NCBI RefSeq assembly: GCF_010499245.1
Contig: NZ_JAAGOW010000001.1
Span: 3,348,001-3,412,000, forward strand
Direction: 5' to 3'
Origin: Variovorax sp. WS11
GTDB taxonomy: Bacteria > Pseudomonadota > Gammaproteobacteria > Burkholderiales > Burkholderiaceae_C
Length of the DNA stretch: 64,000 nt
The position numbers and the translations under genes are program-made. The notes under the pieces were generated by a model that worked only from the letters and a program-made list of their open reading frames with translations, did no database searches and had not been told where the DNA came from. This document shows, piece after piece, positions 42,860 to 51,950 of this stretch. Position 1 is the stretch's first letter. Every line of letters starts with the position of its first letter.

Positions 42860-43196
42860 CATCCATATAGAACGCAGCCATCAACTCGGCATCGACGCGG
42901 CGCGCGCCATCGCGCGCAAATGGGTCCGCCAGGTCGAGCAGGAGTACGGGCTGGAATGCAGCTACGAGGAAGGCCCCACCCGCGACCTCGGCCGCTTCAG
43001 CCGCGCAGGCATCGACGGCAGCGTCGAAGTCAGCGGCGACAGCTTCAGGCTGCAGGCGACGCTGGCCGGCCTGTTCGCCGGCTTCAGCGGGCAGATCGAG
43101 CAGCGCTTGCGGCAGAAGCTGGACGACCTGCTGGGCGAGCGCAAAGACGGCGAGGACGAAGACGACGACGCCTACAACGACAAGGACTGGTTGTAA
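42852..43196 (+). CDS. Polyhydroxyalkanoic acid system family protein
   Basis: A 114-residue acidic-tailed protein. IHIERSHQLGIDAARAIARKWV starts the family signature (PHA_gran_rgn), and the DRxxFSRAGIDGSVEV-like centre and LAGLFAGFSGQIEQRLRQKLD complete it. Such small proteins are found near PHA genes and may associate with granules; the role is not well defined. The GTG at 42852 overlaps the aminopeptidase's 3' end by eight bases. The C-terminus is very acidic (DEDDDAY). Confidence 0.8.
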   Translation: MPDIHIERSHQLGIDAARAIARKWVRQVEQEYGLECSYEEGPTRDLGRFSRAGIDGSVEVSGDSFRLQATLAGLFAGFSGQIEQRLRQKLDDLLGERKDGEDEDDDAYNDKDWL

Positions 43197-43214
43197 GTCC
43201 GCGGGGGCTGCTGC

Positions 43215-43469
43215 TCAGCGCAGCGACTCGATCAGGTCGATGTACTTCTGCTTGGCCTCGTCGGCGCCGAGGCCCTTCTGGGCCGTCCAGGCGTCCCACT
43301 TGGCGCGCGCGACGATGTCGCTGAAGCTGGGCTTCTTCTCGGCGTTGTCGCCCTGCGTCGCCTGCTTGAACAGACCGTAGATCTTGAGCAGCGTCGGGTT
43401 GTCCGGACGCTCGGCGAGCAGTTTGGAGTTGGCTTGGGCGGCTTCGAAGAGGGTATTCAGGTCGGACAT
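43215..43469 (-). CDS. Acyl-CoA-binding protein
   Basis: An 84-residue protein matching the four-helix ACBP family along its length: LFEAAQANSKLLAERPDN, LLKIYGLFKQATQGD (the YxLYKQAT-type acyl-CoA site), ARAKWDAWTAQKGL and AKQKYIDLI. It binds long-chain acyl-CoA in the cytoplasm and buffers or delivers it. The ATG at 43469 gives the standard ACBP start; upstream in-frame codons add unrelated sequence. It is convergent with the PHA-system gene, 18 bases apart. Confidence 0.94.
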   Translation of the reverse strand: MSDLNTLFEAAQANSKLLAERPDNPTLLKIYGLFKQATQGDNAEKKPSFSDIVARAKWDAWTAQKGLGADEAKQKYIDLIESLR

Positions 43470-43565
43470 GAGAGAGGATGAGACGGAAACCGACATCTTA
43501 GATGAGCATTCCGATGCTCCCTCTCTGGAAACAATGAGCTTGATTCTGAGGCGCCCCCGGATCCT

Positions 43566-43583
43566 CAACAATTCATATTGTTG
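43566..43583. repeat. Short inverted repeat at the edge of the recombinase insert
   Basis: CAACAAT-TCAT-ATTGTTG, an exact 7-bp inverted repeat in AT-rich sequence between the ACBP promoter region and the recombinase stop. Position would suit an attachment core, but no second copy was found in the window by eye. Confidence 0.4.
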
Positions 43584-43619
43584 TCGCGGACCAAGCTGTT
43601 CCTTGAAGAACCGGAGCCA

Positions 43620-44642
43620 CTAGCCGAAGGGGGTGGGCGACGTTGGAGCATCTAGGTTGCGTTCTTGACGCATCTTGTTTCGGACATTTCGAGCGGCGTC
43701 GACAGTGTCGGGAAGAACGCCACCCTTGTTGAACCGAGCACGCCCGTAGCTTCCTTTGGTCTTATTGGCGCAATGGCCTAGCGCCTTGCTGACTTGATCG
43801 ACATCGCCCCACTCGTTCTTGAATTCAGAGGACGCCGCGTGGCGCAGACTGTAGGCGGTCAACTCGGGCTTGTGCTTTGGCCAGGCCCGACGGCCTGCGT
43901 CTCGAATGGCCGTAGAAAAGGCTAGGGGGCTTTTGACTTGGACCGTCTTGGAGCCCCCCGCGGCCTCCGCGCTTCGGGCCAAAAGGGAGACCAGTTTCGA
44001 TTGCGAGGGCAAGCTCCAACCAAGTTTTCGCCATTCTTGACCCGACTTTTTCGTAACCTTCGCGCCAAGGATTGTCAAAACCAAATGATTGTCCTTCACT
44101 TCAATTTTAACGCCAAGCGCGAGTTCGGCAGGTCGGCATCCAGCAATGGCGGCGATCGCAACAGGTTCGCAATAATTGGGCATACGCTCGACCAGTATTT
44201 GCTGCCAGTTGATTGGCAGCCTCGTAAGCCCGCGAGCCTTCGTTTTGCGCTTTTTCGGCAAGAACGGAGTTCCGGTCGGTTCCTGGTGCGCCACCGTGAG
44301 CCAGAAGGCGAGGCGTTCAAGGTGACGTGACCAGTCCGGAGTGGTGTCATGGCCAGTGCGCTGGGACTGTTCAAGCCGCGCCAATGTCCAATCGACCAAT
44401 TCGCGTATGCAATGTTTAATTGCTGCCCGTCGGCGCGTCCACGTGCCAATGCTAGTGGTCTCAGCGGCACGCATCCACACCTGGCCGGGTGTATGAGCAC
44501 CCTTTCTCAAGCGCACTACTTCCTGTTTGTATTCGGCGGCGCTGCTTTGACTGGGGGCGCCGACGTCACTGTGCACGCGCCGTTCACGATCCTTTTCTCG
44601 CCATAGACGCGCTGCGTGCATGATCTCTTCTTGGCTCTGCAT
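43620..44642 (-). CDS. Tyrosine recombinase/site-specific integrase
   Basis: A 340-residue phage-integrase-family protein. The catalytic domain shows AAIAGCRPAELALGV (first Arg), GAKVTKKSGQEWR (Lys region), TAYSLRHAASSEF (second Arg, with Tyr where most relatives have His), KALGHCANKT (His) and the nucleophile in GSYGRARF. Base composition and codon use are clearly more AT-rich than in the neighbours, indicating transfer. The ATG at 44642 has AAGGA seven bases upstream; a longer frame to 44930 lacks support. It probably mobilised or anchors the small island around it. Confidence 0.82.
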   Translation of the reverse strand: MQSQEEIMHAARLWREKDRERRVHSDVGAPSQSSAAEYKQEVVRLRKGAHTPGQVWMRAAETTSIGTWTRRRAAIKHCIRELVDWTLARLEQSQRTGHDTTPDWSRHLERLAFWLTVAHQEPTGTPFLPKKRKTKARGLTRLPINWQQILVERMPNYCEPVAIAAIAGCRPAELALGVKIEVKDNHLVLTILGAKVTKKSGQEWRKLGWSLPSQSKLVSLLARSAEAAGGSKTVQVKSPLAFSTAIRDAGRRAWPKHKPELTAYSLRHAASSEFKNEWGDVDQVSKALGHCANKTKGSYGRARFNKGGVLPDTVDAARNVRNKMRQERNLDAPTSPTPFG

Positions 44643-45749
44643 CCTCATGTCCTTGTCATCATCCTTGCACCCGATTCTCTGGGGCACCTGACGAATCTTG
44701 AAATATTTTTTACACAACCCGCGCATGTAATGAAATATGAGTACTTTGGGGTGGCGGCGAAGTGTTCGAATGAAAGTCGCGGAGGTCGCCGCATTCCTTT
44801 TCAATGGATAGGTGATCTTTGAGACGCAATGGAGAAATAAATTGATCAGAAATCGACTTGCCTGCCTGTGACGAATAAATTTGCAAAGGTTTTGCTTTAT
44901 TTTGGGCGAAGCGTCACGATTCAAATTCAATTGATGAAGCTTGACTTCTGTGCGCGTTGGCCGCCGATTGGGCCGTTAAATTTAATTTAATGCGGCAGGT
45001 TAAACGCGGTGGGGCGAAATCGTGGCATGGATGGAAGAAATGAACTGAGCATGCGCTGTTGGCCCTGTCGAGAATTGCCATATTTGGAGCGACGTGAAAG
45101 GGGTGACACGTCAATGCTCGCGAATGAACTGGCATGTAGAGTGCAATTGCTCCTATTTTTCAGAAGTATGTAGTCGAGCGATTGACACAGACCTCGCCTG
45201 TTGTATCTATCCTCCATGAAGCTTGGACGGTCGTTTAGACGTCTTGGAGGTCCAGGCAGTCGACCCTCGGTGGTTGTGGCCGCATTTGCGCAGCGCTTTT
45301 CGCCAATTCGATAATTCATAATGTCCATCGATCAGCAAAGCGCAATGACCGTGCCCTCGTGCAACGCGCGGCCTGTATCAACCGTATTCGTGGGCTGCTG
45401 GTGAAATTTGGGTCACATTCGACCGCGGCTGAAGGCGCGCGCCAAGTATTGGTGGGGCGCGACACTCATCATGTCCGGCGCGCAAGCTTGACCGAACATC
45501 CCGGTGGGATCTGCAGCTCAGTCAGCGCGTGGGCTGGAAGAATGTGTGGCGCCGGCCAACAAGAACGCGTGAATCCACTTGGCTATGCTGACCAAAGATG
45601 TGCGTTTGACGCCGATCACGCATCTGTGAAAGGCTAACCCCCGGCTGGCTGGCGCCATTGTGGGCATGCGATTGAGAGGACGAAGTCTTCGAGAGGCGTG
45701 CAATCGAAGATGCATCGACAGGTCAGACCGGCGGGAAGCTCGTAGAGGT
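44643..45749. other. AT-rich gene-poor stretch
   Basis: About 1.1 kb without a convincing gene, visibly richer in A and T than the rest of the window (for example 44690-45010). Small ORFs on both strands have no recognisable motifs, apart from the transposase scrap at 45341-45412. It is probably decayed accessory DNA belonging to the recombinase island and ends near 45700, where high GC resumes. Confidence 0.6.
45341..45412 (+). mobile_element. IS110-family transposase remnant
   Basis: The frame through 45341-45412 reads RNDRALVQRAACINRIRGL then LVKFG, close to the conserved linker of IS110/IS1111 transposases (TxxINRIRGLLxEFG). Nothing before or after aligns with the rest of such an enzyme, so only a scrap is left. 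Judged from memory of the family, not from a search. Confidence 0.45.
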
Positions 45750-46580
45750 CTATTCCGATAGCCCGGCGCGTGCCAGTTCGACGTCCAGGCGCTCGCGCGC
45801 ATCGACCGGCTCGATGGCCGCGGCCCGTTCGTAGAGGCCGGTGGCCTCGGCCGTGCGTGCCTCGCCTTCCAGCATCAGCAGGCCGCGGGCGTATTCCATC
45901 AGCGCGCCGGGCGAGTTCGGGTGGAGCTCCAGGCCGTGCTGGAACAGCTCGACCGCGGTTTCTGCCCGCACGCCGTAGGTCATGCGCCCCACCAGCGCCC
46001 CGACCTTGTCGATCACCTCCGCGTGAAAAGCGGCCAGCGCCACGTGGGCGGCGGCATGCCGCGGCTGGAGCGCGATCACGCGCTCGAGCGCACCCTTGAC
46101 CTTCGAGCCCAGGCCCTGCGCCAGCGCCCTCGCCACGCTGATCCCCTGGCTGTAGCGGCCCAGGGCGTAGGCCTGCCAGTACAGGGCCTGCCAGTTCTCC
46201 GGTTCGTCTTCGACCTGGGCTGCCGCGCGCTCGGCGACCTGCTTGAACATGGCCTGCCGGCATGCCTCGCGCGGTTCCAGGTAGTTGGCATAGATGGCCG
46301 TGGCCTGGTTCGCCAGCACCATGCCTTCGCGGCCATGCCGCAAGCCCAGGTTGGCGGCCCGCTCGAACTCGCCGCTGTGGTAGAGCGCCCAGCCCTCGGC
46401 CAGCGGGCCGGGTGCGGGCGGCGGCATCCCGTGGCCGACATGCAGTCGCCGCCACTGCTGCAGCACCGTGGCGGCGTCGAAGCGCGGCGCGTCCCGATAG
46501 GGCATCGCAGCCCAGGGCTCCAAGCCCGGCACCGTGTCGGAGGACAGTAGTGAGAAAGGTTGAAGGTCGGGATGGGCCAT
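45750..46580 (-). CDS. TPR-like hypothetical protein
   Basis: A 276-residue soluble protein with helical repeats of tetratricopeptide type: EGWALYHSGEFERAANLGLR, WQALYWQAYALGRYSQGISV, ALERVIALQPRHAAAHVALA and ELFQHGLELHPNSPGALMEYA. No signal peptide or enzyme motif. It follows the TetR gene after seven bases on the same strand and is close to a phasin gene. It may be an adaptor in PHA or lipid metabolism, but this is only context. Confidence 0.8.
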   Translation of the reverse strand: MAHPDLQPFSLLSSDTVPGLEPWAAMPYRDAPRFDAATVLQQWRRLHVGHGMPPPAPGPLAEGWALYHSGEFERAANLGLRHGREGMVLANQATAIYANYLEPREACRQAMFKQVAERAAAQVEDEPENWQALYWQAYALGRYSQGISVARALAQGLGSKVKGALERVIALQPRHAAAHVALAAFHAEVIDKVGALVGRMTYGVRAETAVELFQHGLELHPNSPGALMEYARGLLMLEGEARTAEATGLYERAAAIEPVDARERLDVELARAGLSE

Positions 46581-46587
46581 GCGGTGT

Positions 46588-47262
46588 TCAGACGGTTGCC
46601 GCCTGATCTTCGCCTGCGTAGGCGTTGCTCAGTGTCAGCAAATGCCGCCGTTGTTCGGCGGCGAGATAGGGAGCGAGCAGATGCAGTGTGTGGTGCGCGC
46701 CGCGCAACAGGGCACCCTGGGCATGGCCGGGCTCCAGCGCCTCCCGCGGATTGCGCACGTACTCGTAGCTCAGCCAGTAGGTCAGCACCACCACCATGCT
46801 CTGGGCCAGCGGGTCGACCTCGCGTGCGTCGATGTCCAGGTGGCCGGCCCGGCTCATGCCGGCGAGCAGAGTCCGGATGGCGCGCGCCTTGTTCTGCAGC
46901 ACCAGTTGGAACTGCGTCTCCAGGCGCCGGTTCTTGGACAGCAGGTCGTTGAGGTCGCGGTACAGGAAGCGGTAGCGCCAGATCAGCTCGAACAGGCTGT
47001 GCATGAAGAACCAGGCGTCCTCCACGTCGTGCACGCCTTCGCTGGCGTGGAGCAGCTCGTTGAGCTCGGTCTCGTAGCCTTCGTAGAGCCGGTTGATCAG
47101 CTCGTCCTTGGCGGGGTAGTGGTAGTAGAGGTTGCCGGGGCTGATGTTGAGCTCGCCCGCCACCAGCGTGGTCGAGACGTTCGGCTCCCCGAACCGGTTG
47201 AACAGGTCCAATGCGGCTTCGAGGATGCGTTGCGCGGTGCGCCGTGGCGCTTTCTTGGCCAT
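46588..47262 (-). CDS. TetR/AcrR family transcriptional regulator
   Basis: A 224-residue TetR regulator. The HTH (AGELNISPGNLYYHYPAKDEL) lies at about residues 34-56, preceded by RILEAALDLFNRFGE. The C-terminal domain (DAWFFMHSLFELIWRYRFLYRDLNDLL) matches the subgroup often next to phasin and PHA genes in Burkholderiales. It lies 114 bases downstream of the phasin gene and 7 upstream of the TPR gene on the same strand. Likely senses an acyl-CoA or PHA precursor; the ligand is inferred, not seen. Confidence 0.9.
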   Translation of the reverse strand: MAKKAPRRTAQRILEAALDLFNRFGEPNVSTTLVAGELNISPGNLYYHYPAKDELINRLYEGYETELNELLHASEGVHDVEDAWFFMHSLFELIWRYRFLYRDLNDLLSKNRRLETQFQLVLQNKARAIRTLLAGMSRAGHLDIDAREVDPLAQSMVVVLTYWLSYEYVRNPREALEPGHAQGALLRGAHHTLHLLAPYLAAEQRRHLLTLSNAYAGEDQAATV

Positions 47263-47376
47263 GTGCTCGTAGCCCCCGGTTTGTCTCTGCAGGCGACTCT
47301 AGCGCAAGTCCCGGGCCGCGGGGGGGTTGCTGCACTGCGGCGGGATCGCCGGCGTCCGCCATCGGGGCGCCAGGGG

Positions 47377-47868
47377 TCAGGCGTCGCCGCTCGGCTTGCG
47401 TCGCCGCGAAGGCTTCGCCGCGGCTTCGGCCGGATGGCGAGCGGCCGTCTTGCGCGGGGTGCGCGCGGGGCGGGCGGCGCCGTCCTTGTGCTTGAGTTGG
47501 GCTTCGAGCGCCTCGACGCGCGCCTGCAGCGCCGCGACCTCCTCCGCCGAGGGGATGCCGAGTTTTTCAAGCGCGCGCGCCACGCGGTCCTCGAAGATGG
47601 ATTCCAGCTTGCCCCAGCCGCCCGCGGCCCGGTTGCCGAAATCACTCGCGAAGCCGGTCATGCGGGCCTGGGCCTGGGCCAGGGTCTCCTCGGCGGCTTG
47701 CTGGGTTTTCTTTTGCACACCGATACCGTCCTTGACCAGCGCCTCGAAGGCCTTACTGCCTTCCTGCTGCATCTTGGCGAAGGCGCCGAGGCCGGCCAGC
47801 CAGATTTGTTGGGCGGAGTCCTTGATGCGATCGGACTTGTCGTCGGGCTTGTCGGTTGGCTTTTCCAT
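47377..47868 (-). CDS. Phasin family protein, PHA granule-associated
   Basis: A 163-residue protein with the phasin helix (RIKDSAQQIWLAGLGAFAKM, GSKAFEALVKDGIGVQKK) and a coiled coil (PSAEEVAALQARVEALEAQL), followed by a basic, Ala/Lys/Arg/Pro-rich tail (KTAARHPAEAAAKPSRRRK). This PhaF/PhaI-like plan coats polyhydroxyalkanoate granules; the histone-like tail is thought in PhaF to bind DNA and share granules between daughter cells. The neighbouring TetR gene may regulate it. An ATG at 47868 with a GGAGG-like site upstream starts it. Confidence 0.92.
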   Translation of the reverse strand: MEKPTDKPDDKSDRIKDSAQQIWLAGLGAFAKMQQEGSKAFEALVKDGIGVQKKTQQAAEETLAQAQARMTGFASDFGNRAAGGWGKLESIFEDRVARALEKLGIPSAEEVAALQARVEALEAQLKHKDGAARPARTPRKTAARHPAEAAAKPSRRRKPSGDA

Positions 47869-47945
47869 GGGTTGACCTCCGGATGCGAATGGGGCGACTT
47901 TAGAGCACGAACTCCGCGGCTTTTAGAGCCGGATGCTCATCTGCG

Positions 47946-49763
47946 TCAGCCGTGGTGCAGAAGATGATGAAGGTCGTCGCGGACCAGCGCCGCGCCGGAA
48001 GCGACGGCGTGCTTGATCTGATCCCACCGTGACGCGTCGGCCGTCGAGGGTCCGGGCCTGCCGGTGCCCGCCGGGAGCATCGCGGCGCCCAGCAAGCCCA
48101 GACAGGCCGCCGCCATGTACAGGCTGACCGCGTGCCGGCCGGCCCGCCTCCCGTGCGAAGCGTGGGGGACGCGTGCAGGGGCTTTCTCCACGACACCCGG
48201 GGCAGGATTCGGCCGCATGGAAATTCGCTGCAGGTGGAATCCCAGCCGGCGGGTATCGTCGCCGAGCCCCATGTCGCACGGCCGCTGCGGATCGGTGATC
48301 TCGAACTCGAGCACGAGCGCGGGCGTCTTCCTGGCCTCATGAAATCGAGCGTACAGGTTGAAGCGCGCGTCGGCCTTTCCGGGGGTGCCTTCCGCCACTT
48401 GAAGGTGGGCCCGCTGGCCGTTGATCCACGCCCGAACGATGGGGTTGCGTGGAGAGGTTCCTACAAAAAGCAGGCCCTCGATGCAGATGAGCAGCTGTTC
48501 GGGCGCGTCGTCCAGGTGGGCAGCATCGAGCGGGATGACGATGCAGGCGCGCTCGCCCGCGGTCCAGACGCCTGTGCCCTCCGGCAGGTGCCAGCCAAAA
48601 CTGAGCCATCCCGTCGCGGCCTGGCCGCTGTGGAACTCATGGATGCGGTCGAGCGCCAGGGTGGGCAGCGCGCGCAGTCCGGCGCTGTGTGCGTCCAGGC
48701 CCCAGCGGGTTCCGAACACCCGGTCCAGCGCATCGTCCGGAAAGCGGGACGGGCGCGGGGGGACCGTGCCCGAGCCTGCGCAGATCCTGGCCAGCCCTTC
48801 CAGCGACGCGATGCCCGGACCGACGAAAGCCCAGTCCGAACAGGCGGCAGGCACGCGGCTGCGGTTGTGGCGGTCCGGCGCGATCAGGTGCCGTGACGGC
48901 TTGATGAAATAGTTCGCCTCGAGCAGCGCGCCGGACGAAAGGCCGCAAACGAATTCCAGGTTGTCCGCGCACAGCAGCGCATAGGTGTTCTCGTCCGTCC
49001 AGGCTGCATTGGGTATCTGGGCCGCGAGTTCCACGAGGTGCCGCAGGTCGGGCTCGTAGGGATGGGGCTTGATCACGAGGAGGTCCACCCGCCCGGCAAG
49101 CTCCCGGGCTTCTTCGAGCGCATCGAGCGGGCGGGCGATCTTGCCGTCCCTGACCAGTGCCAGGTCGATGGCGGTCTGTCCGCAGAACAGCCCGACGCGG
49201 AGATTCCGGCTGAACAGGAAGGGAGCGCTTCGCCGCGAAAAATAGCCCTGCAGAACGCCCGCTTCGTTCCAGTAGCTTTCCTCTTCGATGCGCCAGGCGG
49301 CGAGCGCCGCTTCGATCAGGCGATCGTTGGTGCGGGCGCAGAACGCCAGATGCGAAGCGAAGCGGATCGGTGCGATCTCGAGATCGATGAACGATGCGCC
49401 GCCCCGGTCGATGGCATGCATGAGTGACGGCGACAGGCCCCAGCCGATCACCAGCGTGCCGGGGTCGAACCGCGGCATCAGCCCCGCCTCAGCCAGCGGT
49501 TCCAGATCGGCGATGCTCGCCTGCGCCCAGCCTTCCGAGCGGCGGGGCAGGGACAGAACGCCCATCATCGCCGCGACGTCGAGTTCGCTGCCTTCGGAGC
49601 GTGGGAACATCTCCCGAATGGGGATGTCGAGGCGCCTGGCCTGCAGGCCGAAGGCCCGGCACAGGAATCGGCGGTTTGCGGGATGCGATTGCAGCGTGTT
49701 GTCCGACGAGCGAAAGAAGTCGTCCATGAAGACAATTTCGCGGAAGCGTGCGGCGCCTGTCAT
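47946..49763 (-). CDS. Capsule-type polysaccharide transferase-like protein with C-terminal membrane anchor
   Basis: A 605-residue protein. The centre (VDLLVIKPHPYEPDLRHLV, TDENTYALLCADNLEFVCGLSSGALLEANYF) resembles capsule-synthesis transferases of the KpsC/KpsS class, with the KPHP motif and a Ser/Ser-Gly nucleotide-sugar loop. The last 200 residues form a beta-rich domain (VLEFEITDPQRPCDMGLG) seen attached to glycan-related proteins, then one membrane segment (LYMAAACLGLLGAAML) and a short His-rich tail. The ATG at 49763 has GAGG 10 bases upstream. It is divergent from rmlB and starts the polysaccharide locus. Confidence 0.68.
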   Translation of the reverse strand: MTGAARFREIVFMDDFFRSSDNTLQSHPANRRFLCRAFGLQARRLDIPIREMFPRSEGSELDVAAMMGVLSLPRRSEGWAQASIADLEPLAEAGLMPRFDPGTLVIGWGLSPSLMHAIDRGGASFIDLEIAPIRFASHLAFCARTNDRLIEAALAAWRIEEESYWNEAGVLQGYFSRRSAPFLFSRNLRVGLFCGQTAIDLALVRDGKIARPLDALEEARELAGRVDLLVIKPHPYEPDLRHLVELAAQIPNAAWTDENTYALLCADNLEFVCGLSSGALLEANYFIKPSRHLIAPDRHNRSRVPAACSDWAFVGPGIASLEGLARICAGSGTVPPRPSRFPDDALDRVFGTRWGLDAHSAGLRALPTLALDRIHEFHSGQAATGWLSFGWHLPEGTGVWTAGERACIVIPLDAAHLDDAPEQLLICIEGLLFVGTSPRNPIVRAWINGQRAHLQVAEGTPGKADARFNLYARFHEARKTPALVLEFEITDPQRPCDMGLGDDTRRLGFHLQRISMRPNPAPGVVEKAPARVPHASHGRRAGRHAVSLYMAAACLGLLGAAMLPAGTGRPGPSTADASRWDQIKHAVASGAALVRDDLHHLLHHG

Positions 49764-49979
49764 TTTTTTGTTACCTCGACAACCCCACACGGACCCGGCC
49801 CCGGTCGAGGGAGTTCCAGGCTTTACCCGGGCTTCACCAACGGCGAGATGCACGGGGTCGGAATGTGACCGCCCGACCGTCTCGCCCTGCGCGCGCCGGA
49901 AATTCGAAAACCTTGCGATGGGATAATCCCCGGTTGCCGGCGCAAGACGGCCTTTTCACATTGCACAACGGGAGACTGC

Positions 49980-51041
49980 ATGATCCTGGTTACCGGCGGC
50001 GCCGGCTTCATCGGCGCCAACTTCGTTCTCGATTGGCTGGCTCAAAGCGATGAGCCCATCGTCAACCTCGACAAGCTGACGTACGCCGGCAATCTCGAGA
50101 CGCTGGCTTCGCTCGACAACAACCCGAAGCACATCTTCGTGCAGGGCGACATCGGCGACAGCGCCTTGGTCGACCGGCTGCTGGCCGAACACCAGCCGCG
50201 CGCCGTGCTCAACTTCGCGGCCGAGTCGCATGTGGACCGCTCGATCCACGGGCCCGAGGACTTCGTCCAGACCAACGTGCTCGGCACCTTCCGCCTGGTC
50301 GAATCGGTGCGGGGCTACTGGGGTGGTTTGCCGGCAGAGCAGAAGGCAGCCTTCCGCTTGCTCCACGTCTCGACCGACGAGGTCTACGGCTCGCTCTCGG
50401 CGAGCGACCCGGCCTTCACCGAAGAGAACAAGTACGAGCCCAACAGCCCCTACTCGGCCAGCAAGGCCGCGAGCGATCACCTGGTGCGCGCCTGGCACCA
50501 CACCTACGGCCTGCCGGTGCTCACCACCAACTGCTCGAACAACTACGGCCCCTTCCACTTCCCCGAGAAGCTGATCCCGCTGATGATCGTCAACGCGCTC
50601 GCCGGCAAGCCGCTGCCGGTGTACGGCGATGGCATGCAGGTGCGCGACTGGCTCTACGTGAAGGATCACTGCGGCGCCATCCGCCGCGTGCTCGAGGCCG
50701 GCCGGCTCGGCGAGACCTACAACGTGGGCGGCTGGAACGAGAAGCCCAATATCGAAATCGTCCACACCGTCTGCGCACTGCTGGACGAGCTGCGCCCGCG
50801 CCTCGACGGCCGCAGCTACAAGGAACAAATCAGCTTCGTCACCGACCGCCCCGGCCACGACCGCCGCTACGCCATCGACGCGCGCAAGCTCGAGCGCGAG
50901 CTGGGCTGGAAGCCGGCCGAAACCTTCGACACCGGCATCCGCAAGACCGTCGAGTGGTACCTGGACAACGCGGCCTGGGTGCACAACGTGCAAAGCGGCG
51001 CCTACCGCGACTGGGTGAAGAAGCAGTACGAGGCCGCATGA
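49980..51041 (+). CDS. rmlB: dTDP-glucose 4,6-dehydratase
   Basis: A 353-residue extended short-chain dehydrogenase, second step of dTDP-L-rhamnose synthesis. N-terminal NAD-binding [15 protein letters not shown], then AESHVDRSI, the STDEVYGSL acidic active-site block and [10 protein letters not shown] with the catalytic Tyr and Lys are all intact, as are NCSNNYGP and YVKDHC. The ATG at 49980 is first of a four-gene operon rmlBDAC; it overlaps rmlD by four bases. A GATAAT at 49922-49927 could be its -10 element. Confidence 0.96.
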   Translation: MILVTGGAGFIGANFVLDWLAQSDEPIVNLDKLTYAGNLETLASLDNNPKHIFVQGDIGDSALVDRLLAEHQPRAVLNFAAESHVDRSIHGPEDFVQTNVLGTFRLVESVRGYWGGLPAEQKAAFRLLHVSTDEVYGSLSASDPAFTEENKYEPNSPYSASKAASDHLVRAWHHTYGLPVLTTNCSNNYGPFHFPEKLIPLMIVNALAGKPLPVYGDGMQVRDWLYVKDHCGAIRRVLEAGRLGETYNVGGWNEKPNIEIVHTVCALLDELRPRLDGRSYKEQISFVTDRPGHDRRYAIDARKLERELGWKPAETFDTGIRKTVEWYLDNAAWVHNVQSGAYRDWVKKQYEAA

Positions 51042-51928
51042 AGCTGTTGCTGCTCGGCAAGACGGGGCAGGTGGGCTGGGAGCTGCAGCGCAGCCTGGCG
51101 CCGCTCGGCGAACTGGTGGCGCTGGGCTCCGCGAGCACCGATTTCGCGGGCGACCTGCGGCATCCGGAGCAGTTGGCGCAGACGGTGCTGACGCTTCGGC
51201 CCGACGTGATCGTCAATGCCGCCGCCCACACCGCCGTCGACAAGGCCGAGAGCGAGCCCGAGCTCGCGCGCACGCTGAATGCGACCGCGCCCGGCGCCAT
51301 CGCGCAGGCCGCGCAGCAGGTCGGCGCGCTGATGGTGCACTACTCCACCGACTACGTGTTCGACGGCAGCGGCGAGCGCCCCTGGCAGGAAGACGATGCC
51401 ACCGGGCCCCTCAGCGCTTACGGCCGCACCAAGCTCGAGGGCGAGCAGCTGATCGCCGCGCATTGCCCGAAGCACCTGATCTTTCGCACCAGCTGGGTCT
51501 ATGCCGCGCGCGGCGGCAACTTCGCCAAGACCATGCTGCGGCTGGCCAGGGAGCGCGAGCGGCTCACCGTGATCGACGACCAGTTCGGCGCGCCGACCGG
51601 CGCCGAGCTGCTGGCCGACGTGACGGCCCATGCGATCCGCGACACCCTGCGCGATCCGGCCAAGGCCGGGCTGTATCACCTGGCGGCCGCGGGCGAGACC
51701 ACCTGGCACGGCTATGCGCGCTTCGTGCTCGAGCAAGCCGAGGCGACCGGCGTCGCGCTGAAGGCCGGGCCTGCCATGGTCGACCCCGTGCCGACCAGCG
51801 CCTTCCCCACGCCGGCTGCGCGGCCGCACAATTCGCGCCTGAGTACCCTCAAGCTGCGGTCCGCCTTCGGCCTCAGCCTGCCGTCCTGGCAGACCGGCGT
51901 CGCGCGCATGCTGCACGAGACGCTCTGA
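51038..51928 (+). CDS. rmlD: dTDP-4-dehydrorhamnose reductase
   Basis: A 296-residue SDR enzyme making dTDP-L-rhamnose with NAD(P)H, the final step of the pathway. Nucleotide-binding [35 protein letters not shown], and the catalytic YGRTKLEGE are present; the [15 protein letters not shown] region fits. The start ATG overlaps the rmlB stop (ATGA), and rmlA follows 22 bases later. Length is normal for the family. Confidence 0.95.
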   Translation: MKLLLLGKTGQVGWELQRSLAPLGELVALGSASTDFAGDLRHPEQLAQTVLTLRPDVIVNAAAHTAVDKAESEPELARTLNATAPGAIAQAAQQVGALMVHYSTDYVFDGSGERPWQEDDATGPLSAYGRTKLEGEQLIAAHCPKHLIFRTSWVYAARGGNFAKTMLRLARERERLTVIDDQFGAPTGAELLADVTAHAIRDTLRDPAKAGLYHLAAAGETTWHGYARFVLEQAEATGVALKAGPAMVDPVPTSAFPTPAARPHNSRLSTLKLRSAFGLSLPSWQTGVARMLHETL

Positions 51929-51950
51929 ACCACCACCGGAAGAAGAACCC

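Noticed and set aside
43620..44930. 436-residue version of the recombinase from the start at 44930
   Set aside because: The extra N-terminal 96 residues come from AT-rich DNA with no family match; ATG at 44642 has a well-spaced AAGGA.
44643..45749. Additional small genes in the AT-rich region
   Set aside because: ORFs of 60-113 codons on both strands have no motifs, ribosome sites or consistent codon use; only the IS110-like scrap is supported.
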